Position numbers and translations under genes: made by a program. Positions 33,336-42,200 of a stretch of DNA of 64,000 bases are shown piece after piece. The DNA is from Sphingomonas changbaiensis NBRC 104936 (GTDB lineage: Bacteria > Pseudomonadota > Alphaproteobacteria > Sphingomonadales > Sphingomonadaceae): positions 62,001 to 126,000 of the forward strand of contig NZ_BBWU01000039.1 in NCBI RefSeq assembly GCF_000974765.1, written 5' to 3'. The notes below the pieces were generated by a model. It ran no database searches. It saw only the letters and a list, made by a program, of their open reading frames with translations, and had not been told where the DNA came from. Positions within the stretch are counted from its first letter, which is position 1. Each line of letters starts with the position of its first letter.

Positions 33336-36284
33336 ATGTCGTTCGATCACAGCCGGCGCGTGCAAACCCGTCTCCGTCATGCGCTGCTTGCCACCAGTTT
33401 TCTGTGCGCCACAACGCTGATGCCGGCGGTCGCCGCCGCGCAGGAAGCGCCGGCGCAGGCCGCGGCAGAACCGGCTCCCGACATCGTCGTCACCGGCTCG
33501 CGCCTGATTCGTCCCGACCTGACTGCGCCCAGCCCGATCACCGTCGTCAACCAGGACGCCATCAAGCTTTCGGGCAACGTCTCGCTCGAAAAGACGCTGA
33601 ACGAATATCCTCAGCTCGCCTCGGGCAACACCTCGACGGTCAATAATGGCGGCAGCTCGGGCGTGCTGACCGCCAACCTGCGTGGCCTGGGCGCAACCCG
33701 CACCCTGACGCTGGTCAACGGTCGCCGGTTCATCCCTGCCGATTCCAACGGCTCTGTGGACCTTGCCAGCATTCCCGATGCCCTGATCAAGCGGGTCGAG
33801 GTGATCACCGGCGGCGCGTCCGCAGTCTACGGCTCGGATGCGATCGCCGGCGCGGTCAACTTCATCCTCGACGACAACTTCCAAGGCATCGAGGCGACGG
33901 CGCAGGCCGGCATCACCGACCGCGGCGACGCCGGCAGCAAGAAGTTCGATCTCACTTATGGCGCCGGCCTGGACGGCGGTCGCGGCAACGTGACGTTCTC
34001 CGCATCCTGGGCGACGCAGGATCCGATCACCCAGGCGGATCGCCCGTTCGGCAAGGTGCCGCTCGCGGAAATCAACGGCAAGCTCGTCTATTCGGGTTCC
34101 GGCAATATCCCCGGCACGCGCGTTCCGCTGAGCCAGGCGCAGCGCAACTCGCTGGTCGGCGTCAACCTGACCCCGACCGGCACGTGCACCTCGATCACAG
34201 GCATCCGCTTTGGGGCGGGCGGCACGCCGCTGCCTTATTGCCAGCCGGAAGACACCTACAACTACGCGCCGTTCAACCTGCTGCAACGGCCCCAAGAGCG
34301 CATCAACCTTTCGGCGCTCGCTCACTACGACTTCACCGACCACATCACCGCCTATACCGAAGCGTTCTTCGTCAATTCGCGGAACAACTCGAGGCTGGCG
34401 CCGGATTCGTTCACGCCAGTGACGCCCGGTGCGCCGTCGTCAACGCTGCTGGTGCCGAATTACGCCACCAGCGCCAGCCTTTCGCCGGCGGTTCGCGACT
34501 TCTTCGTGAACAATCGGGCGATCTTCGATCCGGACGGTGACGGCACCGCGGCCGTGGTCGGCGGCGGCCGTCGCGCCAACGAACTCGGCACGCGCGACAG
34601 CTTTTACGAGCGCCAGTCATACGAGATCACGACCGGTCTGCGCGGCGATTTCGACATCGGGTCGCAGAACTGGCGCTGGGACGCCTTCTACCAGTATATG
34701 CGCAACCGCACCGACACGCGGTCGGAAGGCGTGATCAACCAGACCCGTCTGAGCCTCGGGCTCGACTCGATCGTGAACGCGCAAGGGCAGGTCGTCTGCC
34801 GCTCCGGTGTGCCGGGTTGCGTGCCCGTCTCGATCTTTGGCCTCAACTCGATCACGCCGGCAGCGGGCAAGTATCTGACGCCGACGCGGAACAGCCATGA
34901 CATCTTCCAGCGCCAGGTTGCGGGTGCGTCGCTCAGCGGTGCGTTGTTCGACCTTCCGGCGGGCCCGGTAGCGGTCGCGGCCGGCGTCGAATACCGCAAG
35001 GATCAGTACGAATCCGTGCCGAGCGCGATGGACCTGAACAACGAATATGGCGCCGCGTCGAGCAACGCGCTGGCCGGCTCCTTCGACGTCAAGGAAGTGT
35101 TTGGTGAGCTGCGGATCCCGATCCTGAAGGACAAGCCGTTCTTTAATACGCTCGCGATTGAGGGGGCCGCCCGCTATTCGGATTATTCGACGATCGGCGG
35201 CGTGTTCACCTGGAAGCTGGGCGGCGAATATGCGCCGGTCGACTGGATCCGGTTCCGCGGCGCCTATAACCGCGCCATCCGCGCGCCCAACATCAACGAG
35301 CTGTTCTCCGCGCGGGGCCAGGGCTTCACGGGCGGCACCGATCCGTGCGCTCGTCCGAACCTGACGGGTGCGGATACCCGGAGCGCAGCGCTGCAGCAGT
35401 TCTGCGTGGCTCAGGGTGTGCCGGCGGCTGACATCGCGACCTTCACCCAGGCGACTTTGGGCCTGACGCAGGAAACGGGCGGCAACCCGAACCTGCATGA
35501 GGAGAAGTCGAAGACCTACACGATCGGTGCGGTGGTTTCTCCGCCCTTCATCCCGCGGTTCAACCTGACTGCCGACTATTTCAATGTCGAAGTGTCGGGG
35601 GCGATCACCACGATCAACGCGCAGCAGACGCTCAACGACTGCTACACGACCCTCAACGCGAGCAGCCCGACCTGTAAGTCGATCTTCCGCCTGTCGAGCG
35701 GCCAGATCGATTTCGTCCGCACCAGTCAGAACAACATCGGCGCGCTGAAGGTGCGCGGCCTCGACGTGCAGGCCGACTATCGCGTGCCCCTGCCCGCCGC
35801 AGTCGAGATCGGCGGCGAGCCTGCCAACCTGTCGCTGCAGGCAGTCGGCAGCTGGCTCTTCGAACGCTCGACGCAGGTGTTGAGCAGCGTGCCTGCCCAG
35901 GATTGCGCGGGCTTCTACGGCGCGGGCTGCTCGACCGGCACCGGCGGCTTCATCATCCCGGACTTCAAGCTGAACCTGAGCGCGATCTACAGCAGCGGTC
36001 CGCTGACGGTCCGGGGCCAGGGCCGGATGATCGGGGGTCTGAACGTCTATCCGACGCTGTTGGACAAGACGATCGTCAAGTCGGCGCCGTCGGTCTGGTA
36101 TTTCGACCTGACCGCCAACGTCGACCTCAGCAAGAACTTCACCTTCTTCGCGGGCGTCAACAACCTGTTCGACAAGATGCCCCCGATCCTCGGAACGACA
36201 TTCGTCGGCGACGCAAACGTCGACGTGTCGCTCTACGACACGCTCGGCCGGCGCTATTTCGCCGGACTTCGCATGAAGTTCTGA
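33336..36284 (+). CDS. TonB-dependent receptor (SusC-like outer-membrane transporter)
   Basis: The 982-residue protein has a signal peptide, a TonB box (DIVVTGSRL, about residue 49), a plug domain (PSPITVVNQDAIKL, NLRGLGATRTLTLVNGRR, VEVITGGASAVYGSDAIAGA) and a 22-strand barrel ending YFAGLRMKF with the C-terminal aromatic. Such receptors import substrates larger than porins allow. With a downstream amidohydrolase and the surrounding peptidases it probably brings in peptides or glycopeptides. GGGAGAATCCAGG precedes the ATG, and operator B lies about 190 bases upstream. Confidence 0.95.
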   Translation: MSFDHSRRVQTRLRHALLATSFLCATTLMPAVAAAQEAPAQAAAEPAPDIVVTGSRLIRPDLTAPSPITVVNQDAIKLSGNVSLEKTLNEYPQLASGNTSTVNNGGSSGVLTANLRGLGATRTLTLVNGRRFIPADSNGSVDLASIPDALIKRVEVITGGASAVYGSDAIAGAVNFILDDNFQGIEATAQAGITDRGDAGSKKFDLTYGAGLDGGRGNVTFSASWATQDPITQADRPFGKVPLAEINGKLVYSGSGNIPGTRVPLSQAQRNSLVGVNLTPTGTCTSITGIRFGAGGTPLPYCQPEDTYNYAPFNLLQRPQERINLSALAHYDFTDHITAYTEAFFVNSRNNSRLAPDSFTPVTPGAPSSTLLVPNYATSASLSPAVRDFFVNNRAIFDPDGDGTAAVVGGGRRANELGTRDSFYERQSYEITTGLRGDFDIGSQNWRWDAFYQYMRNRTDTRSEGVINQTRLSLGLDSIVNAQGQVVCRSGVPGCVPVSIFGLNSITPAAGKYLTPTRNSHDIFQRQVAGASLSGALFDLPAGPVAVAAGVEYRKDQYESVPSAMDLNNEYGAASSNALAGSFDVKEVFGELRIPILKDKPFFNTLAIEGAARYSDYSTIGGVFTWKLGGEYAPVDWIRFRGAYNRAIRAPNINELFSARGQGFTGGTDPCARPNLTGADTRSAALQQFCVAQGVPAADIATFTQATLGLTQETGGNPNLHEEKSKTYTIGAVVSPPFIPRFNLTADYFNVEVSGAITTINAQQTLNDCYTTLNASSPTCKSIFRLSSGQIDFVRTSQNNIGALKVRGLDVQADYRVPLPAAVEIGGEPANLSLQAVGSWLFERSTQVLSSVPAQDCAGFYGAGCSTGTGGFIIPDFKLNLSAIYSSGPLTVRGQGRMIGGLNVYPTLLDKTIVKSAPSVWYFDLTANVDLSKNFTFFAGVNNLFDKMPPILGTTFVGDANVDVSLYDTLGRRYFAGLRMKF

Positions 36285-36294
36285 GGATCACCCT

Positions 36295-36328
36295 GCGGCC
36301 GGCGGATTCCCCTTTATCCGCCGGCCGC
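36295..36328. terminator. Long hairpin between receptor and amidohydrolase
   Basis: A perfect 13-base stem (GCGGCCGGCGGAT / ATCCGCCGGCCGC) with loop TCCCCTTT starts ten bases after the receptor stop. There is no T-run after it. It could reduce read-through into the next gene or protect the 3' end of the receptor mRNA. Confidence 0.55.
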
Positions 36329-36354
36329 TTCAATTCGGGGGGACGGGGGGAAAT

Positions 36355-37995
36355 ATGAAATCAAAGCTGCGAACCCTTGGTGCTGCGCTGCTTGGCGCCA
36401 CCGCATTGCTGACAGGTCCGCTTGTCCCTGCCCCGTTGCAGGCCCAAACCCAGGTGGCCGACGTGATCCCCCCGCGCACAGAAGGGATCGGCCCGTTCCA
36501 GCGCGTCGTGCTGCGCAACGTCACGATGATCGACGGAACCGGCGCACCCGCCCAAGGGCCGGTCGATATCGTGCTGTCGGGCGACCGGATCGCCGAGATC
36601 AGGACGATCGGCGCGCCCGGCAAGATCGACGAATCCGCACGCGCCGCCAAGGGCGACTATGAGCTCGACCTGACCGGCTATTACGTGCTTCCGGGCTTCG
36701 TCGATGCGCATGTGCATCTCCACAACCTGAACGACGCCCAGCATGTGCCGTCCGACTATATCCTGAAGCTATGGATGGCGAACGGCGTCACGTCGGTGCG
36801 CGAGGTGGGCAGCGACCGCCCGATCGAATGGCTCGCGGACATCAAAGCCCGCAGCGCGCGCAACGAGATCGTCGCGCCGCACATCGATATCTATCCCTTC
36901 TTCCACAAGATCCGGACCACGCCGGTCAACGATCCCGTGCAGGCGCGGTTGGCTGTCCAGGAGGCCAAGAAGCGGGGCGCCGACGGCATCAAGTTCATCG
37001 GCGGGCCCGAGGACGTGCTGTTCGCGGCGATCGAGGAAGCCCACAAGCTCGGCCTCCACACGACGATGCACCACGCCCAGCCGAGCGTCGCCTATGCCAA
37101 TGTGCTGACCACGTCGGAACACGGCCTGGAATCGATGGAGCATTGGTACGGCCTGCCGGAAGCGATGTTCACCGATCGCAAGCTCCAGCGCTGGCCGAAT
37201 GACTTCGTCAACAATGACGAGCAGGAGCGCTTCGGCGAGTCCGGGCGGCTCTGGGCGCAGACCGCCGCGCCTGGATCGGCGAAATGGGAAGAGGTCATGC
37301 AGACCCTGCTCGACCGCAAATTCACGCTCGATCCGACCTTCACCGCCTATCTCGCCAGCCGCGACCTGATGCGAATGAGCCGGGCCACCTGGCATTCCGA
37401 CTACACGCTCCCGGCACTGTGGGACTATTACCGCCCCAACCGCTCCCACCACGGCTCCTACTGGTTCGACTGGACGACCGAGGACGAAGTCGCCTGGAAG
37501 GAGAATTACCGGCTCTGGATGCAGTTCGTGAACGAATACAAGAATCGCGGCGGCCGCGTCACCGTGGGCAGCGATTCAGGCTATATCTACAACCTCTACG
37601 GCTTCGGCTATGTTCAGGAACTGGAGCTGCTGCGTGAGGCAGGCTTCTCGCCGCTTGAGGTGATCCATTCCGCGACCCAGGAAGGGGCGCGGCTGCTGGG
37701 CCATGAGGATCAGGTCGGCACGATCCGGGTCGGGCGCAAGGCCGACCTGGTGGTGGTCAAGGGCAATCCGCTGGCGAACCTGAAGCTGCTGTTCGGCACC
37801 GGCACGCTGCATCTCGACGACAAGACCGGCAAGGTCGAGCGGATCGGCGGGATCGCCTGGACGATCAAGGACGGCATTTTGTACGACGCCCGCCAGCTCC
37901 GCGCCGAGATCCGCAAGATGGTGCTGGATGCGAAGACCGCGAGAGGTCTGCCGGCCGGCGCGATGGCGATCGAAACCGCCGAGTCCGAGCAATGA
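36355..37995 (+). CDS. Secreted amidohydrolase (COG1228 type)
   Basis: The 546-residue enzyme begins with a signal peptide (LGAALLGATALLTGPLVPAP) and has the intact amidohydrolase sites: HxH in PGFVDAHVHLHN, Lys in GIKFIGGPED, His in TTMHHAQ and in TTSEHGLESMEHWYG, and Asp in VTVGSDSGYIYN. The C-terminal small domain (GTIRVGRKADLVVVKGNP) is typical. It is related to, but not a close copy of, the gene at 31579-33081, which has Asn for the first His. It probably acts on imported dipeptides in the periplasm. GGGGGG precedes the ATG, and a terminator follows at 38047. Confidence 0.88.
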   Translation: MKSKLRTLGAALLGATALLTGPLVPAPLQAQTQVADVIPPRTEGIGPFQRVVLRNVTMIDGTGAPAQGPVDIVLSGDRIAEIRTIGAPGKIDESARAAKGDYELDLTGYYVLPGFVDAHVHLHNLNDAQHVPSDYILKLWMANGVTSVREVGSDRPIEWLADIKARSARNEIVAPHIDIYPFFHKIRTTPVNDPVQARLAVQEAKKRGADGIKFIGGPEDVLFAAIEEAHKLGLHTTMHHAQPSVAYANVLTTSEHGLESMEHWYGLPEAMFTDRKLQRWPNDFVNNDEQERFGESGRLWAQTAAPGSAKWEEVMQTLLDRKFTLDPTFTAYLASRDLMRMSRATWHSDYTLPALWDYYRPNRSHHGSYWFDWTTEDEVAWKENYRLWMQFVNEYKNRGGRVTVGSDSGYIYNLYGFGYVQELELLREAGFSPLEVIHSATQEGARLLGHEDQVGTIRVGRKADLVVVKGNPLANLKLLFGTGTLHLDDKTGKVERIGGIAWTIKDGILYDARQLRAEIRKMVLDAKTARGLPAGAMAIETAESEQ

Positions 37996-38046
37996 TATCC
38001 AACAGTCGGGCACCGTCTCCCTGAACCCGCGGCACCCGGCAACGGA

Positions 38047-38079
38047 GGGGCGGTCGCGGTAGCGCGGCCGCCCCTTTTT
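38047..38079 (+). terminator. Rho-independent terminator after the amidohydrolase
   Basis: GGGGCGG-t-CGCG, loop GTAG, CGCG-g-CCGCCCC and then TTTTT make a textbook intrinsic terminator. It separates the receptor-amidohydrolase unit from the converging permease gene, whose stop codon is a few bases further. Confidence 0.88.
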
Positions 38080-38082
38080 CGT

Positions 38083-39513
38083 TCAAGCCTCGACGGCGGG
38101 CCGGTCCATCCCGACCATGCTGCGGGCACGGCTGTAGACGAAATAGACCACCAGCCCGATCGCATTCCAGATCAGGAAACGGATGAGCGTCGAGCTGGGC
38201 AGGCTGACCAGCAGATAGATGCAGCCCAGCACCGCCAGCGATCCGATCAGATAGGGCGCCGGGCAGCGGAACACGCGCGGCATCTCGGGCGCGCGGCGAC
38301 GCAGCACCATCAGGCACACGCCGACCGAGATGAACGCGAGCAGCGTGCCGGCATTGGCCAGGGCAGCGATCTCGCCGACGTCGAAAAAGGCGGCGATCAG
38401 CGACACGAACAGGCAGGTGATGCCGGTCACGAACACCGGCGTGCCGGTGCGCTTCGACACGCTGGAGAGCCTGCGCGGCAGCAGGCCATCGCGCGCCATC
38501 GCAAAGAAGATGCGGCTTTGCCCGTACATCATCACCAGGATCACCGACGGCAGCGCGACCAGCGCCGCACTCGCGACGACCCAGGAGACGACCGGATGCC
38601 CAAGGGCGCGCAAGGCGAGCGCGAGCGGCTCGGGCGAGCCGCCCAGCGTGGTGTAGGACACTGCCCCTACCGCAGCGACCGCCACGAGGATGTAGATCGT
38701 GGTCGACAGCGCCATCGAACCGACGATGCCGATGGTCAGGTCGCGCTTGGGATTGCGCGTTTCCTCGGCCGACGTCGCGACCGCATCGAACCCGTAAAAG
38801 GCGAAGAAGACGATCGCCGCCGCCGCCATCACGCCGCGCTTCTCCCCGCCCTGCATATGACTACCGAAGCCATAGGGCATGAAAGGATCCAGGTTGGCCG
38901 AGTTGAAGGACGGCATCACGACGACGACGAACACGGCCAGCGCGGCGAGCTTGATCACCACGAGCAGGATGTTGACCGTCGCGCTTTCCCGCGTTCCGGC
39001 CATCAGCATCGCGGCGATGCCGACCGACACCAGCACCGCCGGCAGGTTGATGATGCCGCCTGCGTGCGGCCCTCCCAGAAGCCAGTGAGGCAGATGCACC
39101 CCCGTGGACTCGAGCAATCCGACCAGATAGCCGGACCAACCCACCGCCACGCCGGAGCAGGCGAGCGAATATTCGAGGATCAGGCTCCAGCCGACGATCC
39201 AGGCAAGCGTCTCGCCCAGCACGGAGTAGGTATAGGTATAGGCGCTGCCGGAAGCCGGGATCAGCGTCGCCAGCTCCGCATAGGCAAGCGCCGCGCATGC
39301 GCACACGGCACCCGCGATCGCGAACGCAAGGATCACCGCCGGGCCGGCGCGCTCCGCACCGACGCCGGTCAGCGTGTAGATGCCGGTGCCGACGATTGCG
39401 CCCACGCCCAACGCCACGAGGTGCGGCCAGCTGAGCGTCGGGCGCAGGCTATGCCCGGCCTCCCGCTGCGACGCTTCAATGGGCTTGATGGGCCCGAACA
39501 ATCCTGCTGCCAC
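38083..39513 (-). CDS. Amino acid permease, APC superfamily (CAT-like)
   Basis: The 476-residue protein has about twelve membrane segments and the APC signature in the first helix (ALGVGAIVGTGIYTLTGV), followed by AELATLIPASGSAYTYTYSV and SAEETRNPKRDL. It resembles cationic amino acid transporters. As the last gene of the unit deaminase-epimerase-GntR-permease, it is a candidate importer for hydroxyproline or proline released by the peptidases. The start is a GTG at 39513 behind GAGGAGGGGACC, 49 bases after the regulator. Confidence 0.92.
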   Translation of the reverse strand: MAAGLFGPIKPIEASQREAGHSLRPTLSWPHLVALGVGAIVGTGIYTLTGVGAERAGPAVILAFAIAGAVCACAALAYAELATLIPASGSAYTYTYSVLGETLAWIVGWSLILEYSLACSGVAVGWSGYLVGLLESTGVHLPHWLLGGPHAGGIINLPAVLVSVGIAAMLMAGTRESATVNILLVVIKLAALAVFVVVVMPSFNSANLDPFMPYGFGSHMQGGEKRGVMAAAAIVFFAFYGFDAVATSAEETRNPKRDLTIGIVGSMALSTTIYILVAVAAVGAVSYTTLGGSPEPLALALRALGHPVVSWVVASAALVALPSVILVMMYGQSRIFFAMARDGLLPRRLSSVSKRTGTPVFVTGITCLFVSLIAAFFDVGEIAALANAGTLLAFISVGVCLMVLRRRAPEMPRVFRCPAPYLIGSLAVLGCIYLLVSLPSSTLIRFLIWNAIGLVVYFVYSRARSMVGMDRPAVEA

Positions 39514-39562
39514 TTACTGGTCCCCTCCTCAATCGAGGCCGACGGCAGCCGGCCCGCTCTTA

Positions 39563-40210
39563 TTATTCCTCGACGAGCTGCAGATGCAGATCCTCGATCG
39601 TCTTGCCGATATGCGCGTGCACTAGGTCGGCCACGCGTCCGATGTCGCGCGCCAGCCATGCCTGCAGCAGCTCGCGATGTTCTTCGTTGGCGCGCTCGTC
39701 GCGGCCCAGCGGCTCGAGATGCATGCGCACATAGCGCTCCGAAAGCACCTGCAGTCGCTCGAGGATATTGACCGTGATCGGCTTGCCGCACGGGCGGAAC
39801 AGGGCGCGGTGGAACGCGCGGTTGAAGGCGCCGACGCCATCGCCACGCTCGTCGGTCACGTTATAAAGCGTGTTCAGCGTCTCGACCGCATGGGCGTGAT
39901 CGGCCTCGGTCGCGAGCTCGGCGGCGAGCGCGGTCGCTTCCGGCTCCAGCTTGATACGAAGTTCGTAGACTTCCTTCGCTTCCGACGTGCTGAGCGGCGC
40001 TACGAAGAAACCGCGATTGGCCTGCGATCGGATCAGCCCTTCTTCCTCGAGACGCGCGAGCGCCTCGCGGAGAGGGATCTTGCTGACGCCGAGCTCGGCG
40101 GCGAGCGCGTCCTGGCGGATCGCCTGCTCCGTCGACACGGCGCCGGACAGAATGCGGTTGCGGACAAGGTCGACCAGCTGGTCGGAGAGGGTGCGGATGA
40201 CGAGGCTCAT
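39563..40210 (-). CDS. GntR family regulator, FCD (FadR-like) type
   Basis: The 215-residue protein has an N-terminal winged helix (IRQDALAAELGVSKIPLREA, LARLEEEGLIRSQANRGFFV) and a helical FCD ligand domain with the metal/ligand residues around AFNRAFHRALF, ANEEHRELLQAW and VHAHIGKTIEDL. Its position between the epimerase and the permease marks it as the local regulator. In Sinorhizobium meliloti a GntR-type repressor (HypR) controls hydroxyproline genes, which is a close parallel. Its operators are probably the GTATA-N3-TATAC copies of this island. GAGG precedes the ATG. Confidence 0.92.
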   Translation of the reverse strand: MSLVIRTLSDQLVDLVRNRILSGAVSTEQAIRQDALAAELGVSKIPLREALARLEEEGLIRSQANRGFFVAPLSTSEAKEVYELRIKLEPEATALAAELATEADHAHAVETLNTLYNVTDERGDGVGAFNRAFHRALFRPCGKPITVNILERLQVLSERYVRMHLEPLGRDERANEEHRELLQAWLARDIGRVADLVHAHIGKTIEDLHLQLVEE

Positions 40211-40217
40211 GAATGCC

Positions 40218-41216
40218 TCATACCACTGAAAACCCCTTCCAGAAGTGGTCCGATTGATCCACCCAGATCGTGTTGAAGCCGGTGGCGATGGCCGACCCTT
40301 CGATCGAGGGAATGATCGCAGGCGTGCCGCCGAGCGTCGTGGCTTCTTCCACCCGCCCGACGAAACGGCTGCCGATATAGCTTTCGTGCACGAACCGGTC
40401 GCCGACCGCCAGCTTGCCCTTCGCGACGAGGTGCGCCAGCCGGGCCGACGTGCCGGTGCCGCACGGGCTGCGGTCGATCGCCCGCTCGCCATAGAAAACG
40501 GCGTTGCGGCCGTCTGCGCCCTCGCCTTTCGGCTTGTCGGCCCAGAGGACATGGCTGACGCCGCGAATGCGATCGTCCACCGGGTGAACCGGTTCATAGA
40601 CCTCGCGAACGAGCGAGCGGATCGTGCGGCTCAGCTCGACGATCCGCGAGGCGCCAAGGTCGTCGAGGCCTCGATAGGCACCCTGCGGCTCCACGATCGC
40701 ATAATAATTGCCGCCATAGGACACATCGAGAGTCAGTGGCCCGAAGCCGGGCACGTCGATCGCGATTCCTTCCGCCGCCAGATAGGCGGGAACGTTTCGA
40801 ATGCGGACCCAGGTGACCTTGTCGCCCTCCTGGCCGTACTCGATGTCGATCACGCCGGCGGGGACTTCGACACGAAGCTTGCCCGGTTCGCGCGGCGTAA
40901 TCAGCCCATGTTCCAGCCCGAACGTAACCATGCCGATCGTGCCGTGGCCGCACATCGGCAGGCATCCGCTCGTCTCGATGAACAGGATACCGACGTCACT
41001 GTCCGGCTGTGTGGGCGGGTAGAGAAACCCGCCCGACATCATGTCGTGGCCGCGCGGCTCGAAGCAGAGGCTGGTGCGAATCCAGTCGAACCGTTCCAGG
41101 AAATCCTGCCGTCGCTCGCCCATCGAGTTGCCGCGCAGCAGCGGCGCCCCACCGGCGACCAGACGAACGGGGTTCCCCGCCGTGTGGCCGTCGATGCAGA
41201 AGAAGGTATGGCGCAT
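40218..41216 (-). CDS. 4-hydroxyproline 2-epimerase (proline racemase family)
   Basis: The 332-residue enzyme has both catalytic cysteines of the family: Cys89 in LPMCGHGTIG and Cys252 in DRSPCGTGTSA. A Thr at the second position would mean trans-3-hydroxyproline dehydratase, so the Cys pair favours 4-hydroxyproline epimerase, which turns trans-4-hydroxy-L-proline into cis-4-hydroxy-D-proline. The neighbouring deaminase and FAD dehydrogenase are the next pathway steps, which argues against plain proline racemase. It lies 12 bases after the deaminase stop and 7 before the regulator. Confidence 0.92.
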   Translation of the reverse strand: MRHTFFCIDGHTAGNPVRLVAGGAPLLRGNSMGERRQDFLERFDWIRTSLCFEPRGHDMMSGGFLYPPTQPDSDVGILFIETSGCLPMCGHGTIGMVTFGLEHGLITPREPGKLRVEVPAGVIDIEYGQEGDKVTWVRIRNVPAYLAAEGIAIDVPGFGPLTLDVSYGGNYYAIVEPQGAYRGLDDLGASRIVELSRTIRSLVREVYEPVHPVDDRIRGVSHVLWADKPKGEGADGRNAVFYGERAIDRSPCGTGTSARLAHLVAKGKLAVGDRFVHESYIGSRFVGRVEEATTLGGTPAIIPSIEGSAIATGFNTIWVDQSDHFWKGFSVV

Positions 41217-41228
41217 GCAGTCAGACGC

Positions 41229-42152
41229 TCACGCAGCCCGCGGGCGGGCTTTGCTCGGCTGGGTCGCGGCGCATTGCTCGACCCAGGCGATCACGTCCTT
41301 GCGGCGCTGCCCGGTCAGCGGCAGGCGCGGCATCCGCACCCGCTCCGACCCGCGGCCCATGATCTGCTCCGCCAGCTTGATCGACTGGACGAGGTCGTGC
41401 TCCGCATCAAGGTGGAGCAGCGGCATGAACCAGCGATAGATCGCCAGCGCCTCGTCATATTTTCCTTCTTCGAATGCGGCGACGAGCCGGACCGATTCCG
41501 TGGGGAACGCGCTGGTCAGGCCCGAGACCCAGCCGCTCGCACCGAGGAACAGGCCCTCGAGCGCGACATCGTCCAGGCCTGCCATCACCGTATAGCGATC
41601 GCCGAAGCGATTGAAGACATCGGTGAAGCGGCGCGGATCGGGCGCGCTTTCCTTGATGCAGACGATGTTCGGAACGTCGGACAACGCGTCCAGCGTCGCG
41701 AAATCGACACCGACCCGGTAAGCAGGCGGGTTGTTGTAGAGCATGACCGGCAGCGACGTCGCGCTGGCGACGGTGCGGAAATGGGCCTGCAGCTCCTCGG
41801 GCGTGGGGACATAGACCATCGCCGGCAGCAGCATGACCGCGTCGGCGCCCAGCTTTTCGGCATCGCGCGCATAATCGACCGCGCGCGCCGTCGTGAATTC
41901 GGAGACGCCCGCGACAATCGGCACGCGCCCCGCCGCCGCTTCGACCGCGCCTTTCAAGATCGCGCGCTTTTCCTGGGGCTCGAGCGAATTATTCTCGCCG
42001 CAGGTTCCAAGGATCACAAGCCCGTCCACGCCGTCGTCGATCAGCGCGGATTGCACGCGCTGCGTCGCGTCGAGGTCGACCGACAGATCCTCGGCAAATT
42101 GGGTGGTAGCTGCGGGATAGACACCTTCCCACAGTTTCCGCGACGATGTCAT
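41229..42152 (-). CDS. DHDPS-family lyase, likely 1-pyrroline-4-hydroxy-2-carboxylate deaminase
   Basis: The 307-residue protein is a class I aldolase-like TIM barrel of the dihydrodipicolinate synthase family, with the Schiff-base Lys in NIVCIKESA, the Tyr in VMLYNNPPAY and ILGTCGENNSLE at the substrate end. In hydroxyproline pathways such an enzyme converts pyrroline-4-hydroxy-2-carboxylate into alpha-ketoglutarate semialdehyde and ammonia. A biosynthetic DapA is less likely given the neighbours. It starts behind CGGAGG and operator C lies 28 bases upstream. Confidence 0.88.
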   Translation of the reverse strand: MTSSRKLWEGVYPAATTQFAEDLSVDLDATQRVQSALIDDGVDGLVILGTCGENNSLEPQEKRAILKGAVEAAAGRVPIVAGVSEFTTARAVDYARDAEKLGADAVMLLPAMVYVPTPEELQAHFRTVASATSLPVMLYNNPPAYRVGVDFATLDALSDVPNIVCIKESAPDPRRFTDVFNRFGDRYTVMAGLDDVALEGLFLGASGWVSGLTSAFPTESVRLVAAFEEGKYDEALAIYRWFMPLLHLDAEHDLVQSIKLAEQIMGRGSERVRMPRLPLTGQRRKDVIAWVEQCAATQPSKARPRAA

Positions 42153-42179
42153 TCAAAACCTCCGTTGAAGCTGAAAATC

Positions 42180-42192
42180 GTATACGGTATAT
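42180..42192. promoter_or_regulatory. Operator copy C (GTATA-CGG-TATAT)
   Basis: This site lies between the divergent deaminase (ATG 42152) and dehydrogenase (ATG 42201) genes, so close to both that bound protein would block both directions. One arm base differs from the palindrome. The bases AAAATCGTATACG around it are repeated at copy E on the opposite strand. Confidence 0.65.
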
Positions 42193-42200
42193 GATGAACC

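Noticed and set aside
36285-36354. Riboswitch before the second amidohydrolase
   Set aside because: Only one simple perfect hairpin is present, with no conserved aptamer-like bases; an intercistronic hairpin is the simpler reading.
41229-42152. Dihydrodipicolinate synthase (DapA) of lysine synthesis
   Set aside because: The fold is shared, but the adjacent hydroxyproline epimerase, FAD dehydrogenase and shared operator point to the hydroxyproline deaminase role.
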